A stretch of 64,000 nucleotides of DNA from Neisseria perflava (GTDB lineage Bacteria > Pseudomonadota > Gammaproteobacteria > Burkholderiales > Neisseriaceae). A model generated the notes under the pieces. That model did no database searches, was not told the DNA's origin, and saw only the letters and a program-made list of their open reading frames with translations. A program made the position numbers and the translations under genes. The stretch spans positions 496,001-560,000 of the forward strand of contig NZ_CP079818.1 in assembly GCF_019334725.1 (NCBI RefSeq), in the 5' to 3' direction. The first letter of the stretch is position 1; the number at the start of each line of letters is the position of its first letter. Of this stretch, positions 27,476 to 36,533 are shown piece by piece.

Positions 27476-27508
27476 AAAAAGCACAACGAAATGTTGTGCT
27501 TTTTTATT
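27476..27508 (+). terminator. Terminator of the atp operon
   Basis: AAAAAGCACAAC and GTTGTGCTTTTT form a 12-bp stem with a 5-base loop and a run of T. It is a standard hairpin without DUS. Confidence 0.9.
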
Positions 27509-27779
27509 TATCTGAAGATAAGTGGCTTGATATTGAAATGTCGATAGATGAGTAGATGGCAAGTTTGAAATCGAAACGGTAGAACAGGTTTTTATGATTA
27601 AATTATTGGTGGATCATTATTGAAGTAGTTAGCCTTGTGATTCACATTTAAAATAGTCCACCCAATCTTTTTTATCCTCAAAAAATAGATTGGATGATTC
27701 CTAATTTATTGCTACTACAACAGATCTGAATTGATCAGTATTGAAAATATTAGAATTTGTGGAAGCTCTTGTATAAACA
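27509..27779. other. AT-rich spacer without a recognisable gene
   Basis: Between the atp terminator and the DUS hairpin after the flotillin gene I see no ORF with a plausible product, no tRNA and no repeat. Confidence 0.6.
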
Positions 27780-27811
27780 AAAGGCCGTCTGAAAAGTTTC
27801 AGACGGCCTTT
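27780..27811 (-). terminator. Inverted DUS pair, terminator of the flotillin operon
   Basis: AAAGGCCGTCTGAAA and TTTCAGACGGCCTTT flank a 2-base loop, 22 bases beyond the flotillin stop codon. Confidence 0.75.
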
Positions 27812-27833
27812 AAACCATTATGATGGCATTCGT

Positions 27834-29546
27834 TTATGATTGGTCGATGGTTTTATCAAGTCCTTGGGTCAGGCCGTTGATGTCGCCACCATTTAGCCCC
27901 AACTCTTTCAAGAGACCGTCAACCAACGGAGCTTGGCTGCGGTAGCGCAGTGCGCTGTTGACCATTTGGTCTGCAAGGCTGGCTTGTGTGGTCTGGCCGT
28001 CTGAAACACCTTCCGCACCGTTTGCACCACCGGCAAAGCCACCCAGACCATTGACTTGCAAAATCTTGATGTCTTCGATTTTTTCCATTGGGCGGACGGA
28101 TTCGCGGATGATGTCAGGCAGATGTTTCAAGAGGGCAAGGCGGACTTGCATTTCAACCTGTTCAACGCTCAGGACGTTGGCAGCTTCGTTCACAGCGCGG
28201 GTACCTTCGGCGTCAACCTTGTATTGTTGCTCTTGCGCTTGCGCCAACAGAATTTTGGCATCGGCCTCACCTTTGGCTTGCAGGCGGTGTTTTTCGGCTT
28301 CGGCTTCGGCGGCAATACGCACGGCTTCAGCGCGGTCTTGTGCAGCTTGTTTTTCAGCTTCGGCGGCAACAGTGAGCGAAATCGCATCTTTTTGCGCGGC
28401 TTCTTCTGCGGCAATCAGTTCGACCGCTTTAGCACGCTCGGCGCGTTCGGTTTCGCGTACGGTAATCACGCTTTCTTCTTCACGAACAGCTGCGGCACGG
28501 GCTTTGTCGGCTTCGGCTTTGGCTTCGGATTCGGCGCGTGATTTTTCGGCAACGGCGATGGCGCGGTCTTGCTCGGCCAATTCGATGGCTTTGCGGCGTT
28601 CAACCTCTGCCTGTTCAACGGCTTGGGCTTTTCTAATGTCTTCGTTTTTAATATCGCGCTCGGCGGCAATGCGTTTCAAATCCACTTCGCGTTCAGCGGC
28701 AATTTTTGCTTCTTCCGCTTCACGTTTTTTCTGAGATTCTTGTTCGGCAATGCTGGCCTCTTGTTCGGCGCGGCGGACGGCAATTTCACGCTCTTGTTCG
28801 AGTTTGGCGTATTCTTCTTCGCGCGAGATTTTCAGGCGTTGCTGCTCGGCTTCGAGGTTTTTGGTTTTGATTGCCAAGTCGGTGTCTTGTTCGATTTCGT
28901 TACGTTTTTTGCGGCGGCCTTCGATGGTTTCGGTCAGTTTGGTCAAACCTTCCGCGTCAAAGGCGTTTTGCGGGTTGAAGAACTCAAAGCTGGTTTGGTC
29001 GAGGCCGGTCAGGGAAACGGTTTCGAGTTCGAGACCGTTTTTAAACAAATCTTCGCTCACGACTTGCTGTACTTTCTGAACGAAATCAACACGTTTTTCA
29101 TGCAGTTCTTCCATGGCCATTTCGGCGGCAACGGCGCGCAGGGCATCAACGAATTTACCTTCGACTAGGTCTTTCAGCTCATCGGGAGACATGGTTTTCA
29201 TACCCAGCGTTTGTGCGGCGGTCGCAATGCTCTCGGCGCTGGGTTTAACGCGGACGTAAAATTCAGCCATCACGTCAACGCGCATACGGTCGCGGGTAAT
29301 CAGCGCTTGTTGGGCAGCGCGGCGCACTTCAAGGCGCAGTGTATTCATGTTGACGGGGATGATTTCGTGCAATACGGGGAGCACCATCGCGCCGCCATTC
29401 ATGATGACTTTTTCGCCACCAAAACCGGTGCGGACAAATGAGACTTCTTTGCTGGCACGGCGATACAGACGGGTCAGGATAAGGCCGAGTACAAACAGCG
29501 CGACGAGTATGACGCCGGCGATAGTGCCGATGGAGACCAAATTCAT
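27834..29546 (-). CDS. Flotillin (SPFH-domain) family protein, YqiK type
   Basis: 570 residues. An N-terminal membrane segment (IGTIAGVILVALFVLGLILT) is followed by an SPFH/band-7 domain (about 30-190; FGGEKVIMNGGAMVLPVLHE) and a very long Ala/Glu/Lys coiled coil (about 215-470), then a Gly-rich tail. Such proteins form scaffolds on membrane microdomains. AAGGA supports the start. It is downstream of a YqiJ-like gene, as yqiK follows yqiJ in E. coli, in an operon that also holds a PspA homologue. Confidence 0.88.
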   Translation of the reverse strand: MNLVSIGTIAGVILVALFVLGLILTRLYRRASKEVSFVRTGFGGEKVIMNGGAMVLPVLHEIIPVNMNTLRLEVRRAAQQALITRDRMRVDVMAEFYVRVKPSAESIATAAQTLGMKTMSPDELKDLVEGKFVDALRAVAAEMAMEELHEKRVDFVQKVQQVVSEDLFKNGLELETVSLTGLDQTSFEFFNPQNAFDAEGLTKLTETIEGRRKKRNEIEQDTDLAIKTKNLEAEQQRLKISREEEYAKLEQEREIAVRRAEQEASIAEQESQKKREAEEAKIAAEREVDLKRIAAERDIKNEDIRKAQAVEQAEVERRKAIELAEQDRAIAVAEKSRAESEAKAEADKARAAAVREEESVITVRETERAERAKAVELIAAEEAAQKDAISLTVAAEAEKQAAQDRAEAVRIAAEAEAEKHRLQAKGEADAKILLAQAQEQQYKVDAEGTRAVNEAANVLSVEQVEMQVRLALLKHLPDIIRESVRPMEKIEDIKILQVNGLGGFAGGANGAEGVSDGQTTQASLADQMVNSALRYRSQAPLVDGLLKELGLNGGDINGLTQGLDKTIDQS

Positions 29547-29758
29547 GGTTTTTCCTTTCTTCTTGTTAATATGCCTTTTGGGGCGGTGGATTCAGAAGGC
29601 TTTGAGAGAAAGAGGCCGTCTGAAAGGGTTAAAAATATGGGTTGAAATAATAGAGTGGTTGTTCTTCTATATTGTTATTTCGGATTTCTAGATGGTGAGG
29701 ATAGGGCGGTAAAGTATCTATTTTTACCGTATCGATAAATCAGCGGTTTCAGACGGCC

Positions 29759-30424
29759 TTAATCTACCAAGCTGCCGCTCGGATTCAAAATTGCCTTAAA
29801 TGTATTTCCGTCCAACGACACCAGCAATACCGCATCGCCTTGTTTCAATACATCTTCAGAGTCAGGCTCTACCATCACATAATGCTGTTGGCCGTAAGCA
29901 TCTTTCACGCGCACCTGCGCCGCATTACCTACCCGAGCTTCGCCCAGCACCACTGTGCCGACGCGGCCGATTAAACTTTCTTGCGAAACGGCAGTGGTTT
30001 CATCTTTCGGCATAATTTTGTACAAACCGCTAGCCGTCACTCGCACTAAGGGCAGGGAAAGAAACCAAACGATGACTGCTGCCAGCGTGCCATTCAGATA
30101 GCTGCCGAATACAGTGGCAAAGGCCGTCTGAAACAGATAACCCGTCAGTCCGTATACGGCAAGAAATACCACCATCAACATCAACACCGGGATACGTCCG
30201 ACATACAGCCAGCTCAGGAAACGCACGAATATGCCTGCATCCGCCACATCCAATCCAACCTCGGCGTGCGCGGTTTCGGTCAGACTGTCGGGCAACAGGT
30301 TGTCCAACCAGTCACTGATACCGCCTGCCAGCATGGAAATAACTTCCAACACACCGAGCAAAATCATCAGCGCAATGGCAATGCCGAAGATTTCAGTTTC
30401 GGGGGCGTTGATTAAATTCCACAT
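29759..30424 (-). CDS. YqiJ/NfeD-like membrane protein with OB fold
   Basis: 221 residues with membrane segments near 12-35, 72-95 and 105-125 and a soluble C-terminal domain (SLIGRVGTVVLGEARVGNAA...) that resembles the OB fold of NfeD-type proteins. NfeD-like proteins partner with flotillins, and this gene lies directly upstream of one (212 bases). AAGGAAATGCAAT precedes the start. Confidence 0.8.
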   Translation of the reverse strand: MWNLINAPETEIFGIAIALMILLGVLEVISMLAGGISDWLDNLLPDSLTETAHAEVGLDVADAGIFVRFLSWLYVGRIPVLMLMVVFLAVYGLTGYLFQTAFATVFGSYLNGTLAAVIVWFLSLPLVRVTASGLYKIMPKDETTAVSQESLIGRVGTVVLGEARVGNAAQVRVKDAYGQQHYVMVEPDSEDVLKQGDAVLLVSLDGNTFKAILNPSGSLVD

Positions 30425-30514
30425 ATTGCATTTCCTTATTCTTTTTGATTTTTTCTTTATGGGATTTGTATTTTGAATAATACATTTTTAATGTTGGTGG
30501 GGTTTGTTTGGATT

Positions 30515-30958
30515 TTATCTACTTAATATAAGTAAATCTAAAAGCATCCACCCCCAAAAGATATATGCAATCCAAAATAAACGGTATTTGAAGAAGTTTT
30601 TAAACTTTATTTGAGTTAGGCATTTCTTCTCCAATAGATCTAAGAGTTTTTGCTGCTCTTGTTTGTCACAGTTTTCCAAGATTTCGGTTTTTAATAATTC
30701 TATGGCTTGTTCAATAGAAACTTTCCGTCCATCTGCAATTAATTTGTCTCCATATTTTGTCTTCACGTCATTCATAATAATAACAGCATAGAATCCCATA
30801 ATTAAAATAGCAGCAACTATTGCGGGTATGGGGTGATTATCACTAAGAGACCAAACCGCGATAGTTGATAACAGCAACCATGCAGCATGGTGATTCAACA
30901 TCTTATGGCGGTAAGCAATCTGCTCAGCAAGCTCATAAATCTTATTAACAAAATTCAT
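30515..30958 (-). CDS. Small membrane protein of unknown function
   Basis: 147 residues, with two closely spaced N-terminal membrane segments (about 27-62), a charged middle with EQAIELLKTEILEN, and a C-terminal membrane segment (about 128-145). The DNA is much richer in A+T than its neighbours, suggesting later entry into the operon. Its ATG stands one base after the PspA-like stop codon, so it is translated from the same message. I recognise no family. Confidence 0.65.
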   Translation of the reverse strand: MNFVNKIYELAEQIAYRHKMLNHHAAWLLLSTIAVWSLSDNHPIPAIVAAILIMGFYAVIIMNDVKTKYGDKLIADGRKVSIEQAIELLKTEILENCDKQEQQKLLDLLEKKCLTQIKFKNFFKYRLFWIAYIFWGWMLLDLLILSR

Positions 30959-30959
30959 C

Positions 30960-31622
30960 TTATTTCCCTGCTTTCAATGCCGCCAATCGTTCGGCAATAC
31001 GGTTGTTGCGGCTTAAGTCTTCCAATTCCTTCAATTTTGCCAACTGCTCCGCATCGGTGCTGCTGTGTACCGCGTTTTGGCGACCCATCACACGGTCGAA
31101 AGCGTTGCCGCTTTTTTCAGCATCACGGGCGATGCGGTTGAGGTCGCTGCCGCCTGCCGCTTTGCCTGCGCCAGCGTTCTGCTGCGCGGCGCGCCAGTCT
31201 TGCAACTGCTGCTGCATCTCGCGTTTTTTCGCCTGCAAGGCGGCGATAAAGCCTTCGAGCTCTTTTTCTTGTGCGGCACAATCGGCAATGGTGTTTTCCA
31301 AGATGGGCAGACGCGCTTCGATGTCCATCTGCTCGGCGATACCCGCTTCGGCAAGGTCATCGCGACCGGCATCTACGGCGGCTTGCAGATTGGCATCGAT
31401 GGCCTCGTGGCGGTTGCTTTCATCGGCCATTTTCTTAGCGGCAAGGTGTTTCTGCGCCAACACTTTGCCCAACTCAGCACGCACTTCATCTACTGCGCGC
31501 TCAATTTCGCGGATGCTTTCGTTCATTACCGCTTCAGGCGCGAGGTTTTCCGCCGCATCAATCAGGGCATGAAAACCGCCGCTCACCAGACGGCCTACTC
31601 GGCGGGATAGGGTTTCGCTCAT
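30960..31622 (-). CDS. PspA/IM30 family protein
   Basis: 220 residues from MSETLSRRVGRLVSGG; AAGGA precedes this ATG. It is helical throughout, with NESIREIERAVDEVRAELGK and a long coiled coil, the pattern of PspA/Vipp1 proteins, which bind stressed inner membrane as ESCRT-III-like polymers. The amphipathic N-terminal helix is present. No pspF, pspB or pspC nearby; the neighbours are a flotillin and a ribbon-helix-helix-like protein, so regulation differs from the E. coli psp operon. Confidence 0.8.
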   Translation of the reverse strand: MSETLSRRVGRLVSGGFHALIDAAENLAPEAVMNESIREIERAVDEVRAELGKVLAQKHLAAKKMADESNRHEAIDANLQAAVDAGRDDLAEAGIAEQMDIEARLPILENTIADCAAQEKELEGFIAALQAKKREMQQQLQDWRAAQQNAGAGKAAGGSDLNRIARDAEKSGNAFDRVMGRQNAVHSSTDAEQLAKLKELEDLSRNNRIAERLAALKAGK

Positions 31623-31675
31623 TTGGATTTTCCTTTCACTAAAATGTGTTTGTTTCATTTGGTATGGCGGCAGCC

Positions 31676-32176
31676 TTAAATTTCATTTGCCTGCTGCACA
31701 ATCTTTGCCAGTTTCAAAGTATTTTCAAGCTGTTGCAGCACGGTATCGTCGTATGCCGCGCCTTTGCCGGTTACGGCGAGTTGCAGGATGCTGTCGGTAA
31801 GGCGGACGATGCGCCACATCAGTTCGCGCTCGTATTTTTTCAAATCGTCTAGGTCAGCTTCTGCTGGCAGATCGGCGGCGAGTGTTGCGCCTAAGTCGGG
31901 CAGTTGTTCAAACAGCCTCGCCACGATATGCGAATGCACTCCAGCCTGTTTTTCAGCGTGCAAGATTTCGTGTTTTGCTGGTTGGAAAAACTGCTCTTGC
32001 GCCGTCAGTGCAGAGCCGTAATCGCGTGTCTGCGTATGCGCCAAGCGCGCCAGCTTGAGCAATTCGCGGATTTTTTCAGACGGCGTATTCGCACCTTCGA
32101 TTTTGAGTTCAGCAATAAAATCAGCATCTTCCTGAGTGATGCGCACACTAATTGGGATACGGTTCGTTGCATTCAT
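31676..32176 (-). CDS. Ribbon-helix-helix-like protein, first gene of the PspA-flotillin operon
   Basis: 166 residues from the ATG at 32176. A longer in-frame start at 32212 would begin within the palindromic operator and is less likely. The N-terminus (NRIPISVRITQEDADFIAEL then GANTPSEKIRELLKLA) has the beta-strand plus two-helix layout of ribbon-helix-helix DNA-binding domains. The rest is helical and may sense or bind a partner. Its position just after a palindrome suggests autoregulation. Not assigned to a named family. Confidence 0.65.
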   Translation of the reverse strand: MNATNRIPISVRITQEDADFIAELKIEGANTPSEKIRELLKLARLAHTQTRDYGSALTAQEQFFQPAKHEILHAEKQAGVHSHIVARLFEQLPDLGATLAADLPAEADLDDLKKYERELMWRIVRLTDSILQLAVTGKGAAYDDTVLQQLENTLKLAKIVQQANEI

Positions 32177-32191
32177 ATTCGTTTGATTTGG

Positions 32192-32213
32192 TTTGTATTC
32201 ATTTGAATACAAA
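32192..32213 (-). promoter_or_regulatory. Perfect palindromic operator at the PspA-flotillin operon promoter
   Basis: TTTGTATTCA and its exact complement TGAATACAAA are separated by TT. On the minus strand TTGTAT (ending near 32214) and TACAAA at 17-base spacing could be the -35 and -10, placing the palindrome between them. A repressor binding here would block transcription; the first gene product is the obvious candidate. Confidence 0.55.
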
Positions 32214-32270
32214 TATACAAGATGGGATTATGAGGCGCAATACCTGAAACCGTATATTTATGTAAACATT

Positions 32271-32313
32271 AGGTCGTCTGAAACTTGATTTTCGGCTTTC
32301 AGACGGCCTTTTC
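32271..32313. repeat. Inverted DUS pair upstream of polA
   Basis: AGGTCGTCTGAAA (the variant with T) and TTTCAGACGGCCTT enclose 13 bases. TATAAT at 32317-32322 immediately follows, so the DUS overlaps the polA -35 region. Confidence 0.6.
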
Positions 32314-32357
32314 CTTTATAATCCGTACATTATTTTCATACACACAGCAGGTTTTCC

Positions 32358-35153
32358 ATGTCCAACAAACCCACACTCCTTCTCGTTGACGGCTCTTCTT
32401 ATCTTTACCGCGCCTATCATGCTATGGGACAGAATTTGTCTGCGCCCGACGGTGCGCCGACTGGGGCGATGTATGGCGTGTTGAATATGTTACGCCGCCT
32501 GCGTGCGGATTATGTGCACGACTATTGCGCGGTGGTGTTTGACGCTAAAGGTAAGAATTTCCGCCATGAGATGTTCCCCGACTATAAAGCGACGCGCCCG
32601 CCGATGCCGGACGATTTGCGCCCGCAGGCGGAAGCCTTGCCGGATTTGGTCCGCCTGATGGGCTGGCCGGTGCTGGTCATTCCGCAGGTAGAAGCGGATG
32701 ACGTTATCGGCACTTTGGCTAAGATGGCTAGCGAAGCAGGGTGGAACGTGGTGGTGTCCACCGGCGATAAGGACATGGCGCAGTTGGTGAATGAGCGCGT
32801 GACGCTGGTGAACACGATGAGCGGCGAAACGCTGGACATTGAAGGCGTGAAGGAGAAATTCGGCGTGCGCCCCGACCAAATCCGCGATTACCTCGCGCTG
32901 ATGGGCGACAAGGTGGACAACGTGCCGGGCGTGGAAAAATGCGGCCCGAAAACCGCGGTGAAGTGGCTGGAAGCCTACGGTTCGCTGGCTGGTGTGATGG
33001 AACACGCTGCGGAAATCAAGGGCAAGGTCGGCGAAAACCTGCAAGCCGCGCTGCCCCAACTACCGCTATCGTATGATTTGGTGACGATTAAAACCGATGT
33101 GGATTTGCACACCGAGCTTTCAGACGGCCTTGAAAGCCTGCGCCGTACTACGCCTAAATGGGCGCAGCTGGTTGTCGATTTCAAACGCTGGGGCTTCCGC
33201 ACTTGGCTGAAAGAGGCGGAAAGCCGTATGCACGAAGCGAAAAACACTGATTTGTTCGGCAGCGAGCATATCGGCGAACAAGCTGCATTGGCGATGGAAA
33301 CGCAGCCTGAAAAACAACCCGAACTTGCCCCAGCCCCTGAAAAGCTGGATTATCAAGCTGTTACCATCGAAGCGCAGTTTGCCGCCTTGTTGGACAAACT
33401 GTCGCAGGCGGACACCATCGGCATCGATACGGAAACCACGTCATTAGACGCGATGAACGCCTCGCTGGTCGGCATCAGCATCGCGTTCCAGGCAGGCGAA
33501 GCGGTTTACATCCCTGTAGGACACAGCCTGACTGCCGCACCCGAACAACTTGATTTACAAGACGTATTAGGCCGTCTGAAACCGCATTTGGAAAACCCCA
33601 CCCTGAAAAAAATCGGGCAAAACCTCAAATACGACCAACACGTTTTCGCCAACTACGACATCGCCCTGAACGGCATTGCCGGCGATTCCATGCTCGCTTC
33701 CTACATCATCGAGAGCCATCTCGGACATGGCTTGGACGAGTTGTCCGAACGCTGGCTCGGCTTAGAAACCATTACCTACGAATCGTTGTGCGGCAAAGGT
33801 GCGAAGCAAATCGGTTTTGCCGACGTTGCCATTGAGCAGGCGACCGAATACGCCGCCCAAGACGCAGATTTCGCCCTGCGCCTCGACGCGCACCTGCGCG
33901 CGCAAATGGACGCCAAGCAGCTTGAAATGTATGAAAAAATGGAGCTGCCTGTCGCGCAGGTATTGTTTGAAATGGAACGCAACGGCGTACAAATCGACCG
34001 CGCCGAACTCGCCCGCCAAAGCGCAGAACTCGGCGCAGAGCTGATGAAGCTCGAACAAGAAGCCTACGCCGCCGCAGGTCAGCCGTTCAACCTCAACTCG
34101 CCCAAACAGCTGCAAGAAATCCTGTTCGACAAAATGGGCATCCCCACCAAAGGCCTGAAAAAAACCGCCAAAGGCGGCATTTCCACCAACGAAGCCGTGC
34201 TCGAACAGCTCGCGCCCGACTACCCCCTGCCCAAAATCATCCTGCAAAACCGCAGCCTGGCGAAACTCAAATCCACCTACACCGACAAACTGCCCGAAAT
34301 GATTTCCCCCAAAGACGGCCGCGTGCATACCACTTACGCCCAAGCCGTCGCCATTACCGGCCGCCTCGCCAGCAACAACCCCAACCTGCAAAACATCCCC
34401 ATCCGCACCGCAGAAGGCCGTCGCGTGCGTCGCGCCTTTACCGCACCGCAAGGCAGCGTCATCGTTTCCGCCGACTATTCGCAAATCGAGCTGCGCATCA
34501 TGGCGCACCTCTCCGGCGACAAAACCCTGATTACCGCGTTCCAAAACGGCGAAGACGTACACCGCCGCACCGCCGCCGAAGTATTCGGCATTGCCCCCGA
34601 AAACGTCTCGTCCGAACAACGCCGCTACGCCAAAACCATCAACTTCGGCCTCATTTACGGCATGGGCCAATACGGCCTCGCCAAATCATTGGGCATCGAC
34701 AACATCTCCGCCAAAAACTTTATCGACCGCTACTTCGCCCGCTATCCCGGCGTCGCCGAATACATGCAACGCACCAAAGAACAAGCCGCCGCGCAAGGCT
34801 TTGTCGAAACCTTGTTCGGCCGCCGCCTCTACCTGTCCGACATCCACAACAAAAACGCCAACACCCGCGCCGGAGCCGAACGCGCCGCCATCAACGCCCC
34901 CATGCAGGGCACCGCCTCCGACCTCATTAAACGCGCCATGATAGACGTTTCCCGTTGGCTTTCATACGACCTCCTGCAAACCAAGCTGATTATGCAGGTG
35001 CATGACGAATTGGTGTTGGAAGTACCCGAAGCCGAGCTGGATTTAGTCAAAGAAAAACTGCCGCAGATTATGGCGAAAGTGGACGAAGGAATGTTAAACG
35101 TGCCGCTGGTGGCGGAAGTGGGTGTGGGGATGAATTGGGAAGAGGCGCATTGA
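32358..35153 (+). CDS. polA: DNA polymerase I
   Basis: 931 residues. The 5'-3' nuclease domain covers about 1-290 (GDKDMAQLV, GDKVDNVPGV). The proofreading domain (about 320-515) keeps DTETTSLD, NLKYDQHVF and YAAQDADFAL, so 3'-5' exonuclease activity is likely. The polymerase domain has motif A SADYSQIELR, motif B KTINFGLIYGMGQYG and motif C MQVHDELVLE. It fills gaps in repair and removes Okazaki primers. G+C-rich wobble use in the 3' half contrasts with the AT-rich gene that follows. Confidence 0.98.
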   Translation: MSNKPTLLLVDGSSYLYRAYHAMGQNLSAPDGAPTGAMYGVLNMLRRLRADYVHDYCAVVFDAKGKNFRHEMFPDYKATRPPMPDDLRPQAEALPDLVRLMGWPVLVIPQVEADDVIGTLAKMASEAGWNVVVSTGDKDMAQLVNERVTLVNTMSGETLDIEGVKEKFGVRPDQIRDYLALMGDKVDNVPGVEKCGPKTAVKWLEAYGSLAGVMEHAAEIKGKVGENLQAALPQLPLSYDLVTIKTDVDLHTELSDGLESLRRTTPKWAQLVVDFKRWGFRTWLKEAESRMHEAKNTDLFGSEHIGEQAALAMETQPEKQPELAPAPEKLDYQAVTIEAQFAALLDKLSQADTIGIDTETTSLDAMNASLVGISIAFQAGEAVYIPVGHSLTAAPEQLDLQDVLGRLKPHLENPTLKKIGQNLKYDQHVFANYDIALNGIAGDSMLASYIIESHLGHGLDELSERWLGLETITYESLCGKGAKQIGFADVAIEQATEYAAQDADFALRLDAHLRAQMDAKQLEMYEKMELPVAQVLFEMERNGVQIDRAELARQSAELGAELMKLEQEAYAAAGQPFNLNSPKQLQEILFDKMGIPTKGLKKTAKGGISTNEAVLEQLAPDYPLPKIILQNRSLAKLKSTYTDKLPEMISPKDGRVHTTYAQAVAITGRLASNNPNLQNIPIRTAEGRRVRRAFTAPQGSVIVSADYSQIELRIMAHLSGDKTLITAFQNGEDVHRRTAAEVFGIAPENVSSEQRRYAKTINFGLIYGMGQYGLAKSLGIDNISAKNFIDRYFARYPGVAEYMQRTKEQAAAQGFVETLFGRRLYLSDIHNKNANTRAGAERAAINAPMQGTASDLIKRAMIDVSRWLSYDLLQTKLIMQVHDELVLEVPEAELDLVKEKLPQIMAKVDEGMLNVPLVAEVGVGMNWEEAH

Positions 35154-35202
35154 TAAATTATGAATTTATTATTTTAAATATTAAATCAGAAAGAATTTTT
35201 AT

Positions 35203-36276
35203 ATGAATGTCTTATTATATGTGGTTATCTATCCTATTTTGGCAATTGCATTATTTTTTATATTAAATTGGTTGGGTAAACATTCTTATTCTCTTGGCTA
35301 TCATAAAATTGATTTTATCGTAGATAGAGAAGACTCTGTTGCTTTTAATTTTTCTCTAAAAGTACTAACTCCTGCAATTTTTATTATTCTAATATCTGTG
35401 ATTCTTTATAGTTTTCAGCTGGATAGGCTTACAGAAAATATTTACTTAATTACTATTTACTCTGTTTTATTAAGATTATCTGTTAATTTGTTTATGGGTA
35501 GGCTGCATATCCTGGATTGGAAGTTGCAGATATTTTATGCAATCACTATTAGCAGTGTTAGTTATTTTGTATATATCAAGTTAATTTTGCCTAAAAAGCC
35601 ATTAATTCCAGATTTTAATACTATTTCTAATGAGTTATGGATAATAATTGGTTTATTTATGTTTAATATTGTAAATAAAATTGAATTATCTGAAACTAAG
35701 AAAAAAGAAAGAATATCGAAATATATATTTATTAAATATAAGAATTTTAGTTCTTTATATGATAAATGTATTCAATCCAGTCTTGAAGGTGGCTTGGAAA
35801 ATATTTATAAAAAGGTAGAGATTACAGAAAAATGGGATACAAACAATAATGATTTTAGAATTAATAATCTTAAGTTTCTTCAATTAGTTGTTTATTCTAT
35901 AATGATATTTGAAGATTTTAATAGACCAAAGAATGCTAGATTGATTGAAAATTTTGTAGCTAAGCATAGTCCTAGGGAAATAACACTAGGCATCATGCAG
36001 GTAAAAACGGATAAATTAATTACTGATGAACAAAGTATTTTGTTAGGCATTGATAAAATAATAAACTCATTTTCTAGCTATTTAGTTGACTATAAATCAG
36101 GTTATGGCTTCTTTAGTAACTGTATATATTTGATATTAGAAGATTATAATTTGGGAGAGGAATATTCTGACTCTGTAAAAAATATATATGATATTTTATC
36201 GATGAAAATTTACCAGAAAGACTTTATTGATATATGGTTTGATATTCTGAAGACTTCAATTTATGAAAAGGGATGA
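35203..36276 (+). CDS. AT-rich orphan membrane protein
   Basis: 357 residues. Residues 1-160 hold about five hydrophobic segments (VVIYPILAIALFFILNWLG; AIFIILISVILYSF; and later ones) and residues 160-357 are soluble and charged (KKKERISKYIFIKYKNFSSL). Base composition is roughly 70-75% A+T, far above the flanking polA, and codons end mostly in A or T, signs of horizontal transfer. It begins 50 bases after polA without a good ribosome site. I recognise no family; a membrane-anchored accessory or defence role would be speculation. Confidence 0.65.
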   Translation: MNVLLYVVIYPILAIALFFILNWLGKHSYSLGYHKIDFIVDREDSVAFNFSLKVLTPAIFIILISVILYSFQLDRLTENIYLITIYSVLLRLSVNLFMGRLHILDWKLQIFYAITISSVSYFVYIKLILPKKPLIPDFNTISNELWIIIGLFMFNIVNKIELSETKKKERISKYIFIKYKNFSSLYDKCIQSSLEGGLENIYKKVEITEKWDTNNNDFRINNLKFLQLVVYSIMIFEDFNRPKNARLIENFVAKHSPREITLGIMQVKTDKLITDEQSILLGIDKIINSFSSYLVDYKSGYGFFSNCIYLILEDYNLGEEYSDSVKNIYDILSMKIYQKDFIDIWFDILKTSIYEKG

Positions 36277-36378
36277 TAAATGTAATGTTAAGCTAGTAGC
36301 CAGCCGTAGGTTGAACACTTTAATTCGATAAAAGTTGCGATCATATCAAAATTATTTGAATTCAAATACATCCAAGGT

Positions 36379-36408
36379 CGTCTGAAAACCTTTCAAGGTT
36401 TTCAGACG
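36379..36408 (+). terminator. Terminator-like hairpin after the orphan membrane gene
   Basis: CGTCTGAAAACCTT and AAGGTTTTCAGACG flank a 2-base loop. It embeds the variant DUS GGTCGTCTGAA. Confidence 0.6.
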
Positions 36409-36533
36409 ATGTTATATTCAACATGACTAGATTTTAAGAATTTGATTTAATGGCAACCACCATTTCAATGGGTGTAATTAAAAAATAATTATGGTATCGA
36501 AAATAAAAAAATGAATAGAATTGGTAACATAAG

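Noticed and set aside
33762..34670. 302-codon reverse-strand ORF opposite polA
   Set aside because: Antisense of the polymerase domain with no support of its own.
36353..36368. TATTTGAATTCAAATA palindrome as a second copy of the PspA-operon operator
   Set aside because: It is a perfect 16-bp palindrome, but its half-site and spacing differ from TTTGTATTCA-TT-TGAATACAAA, and it lies near no start codon.
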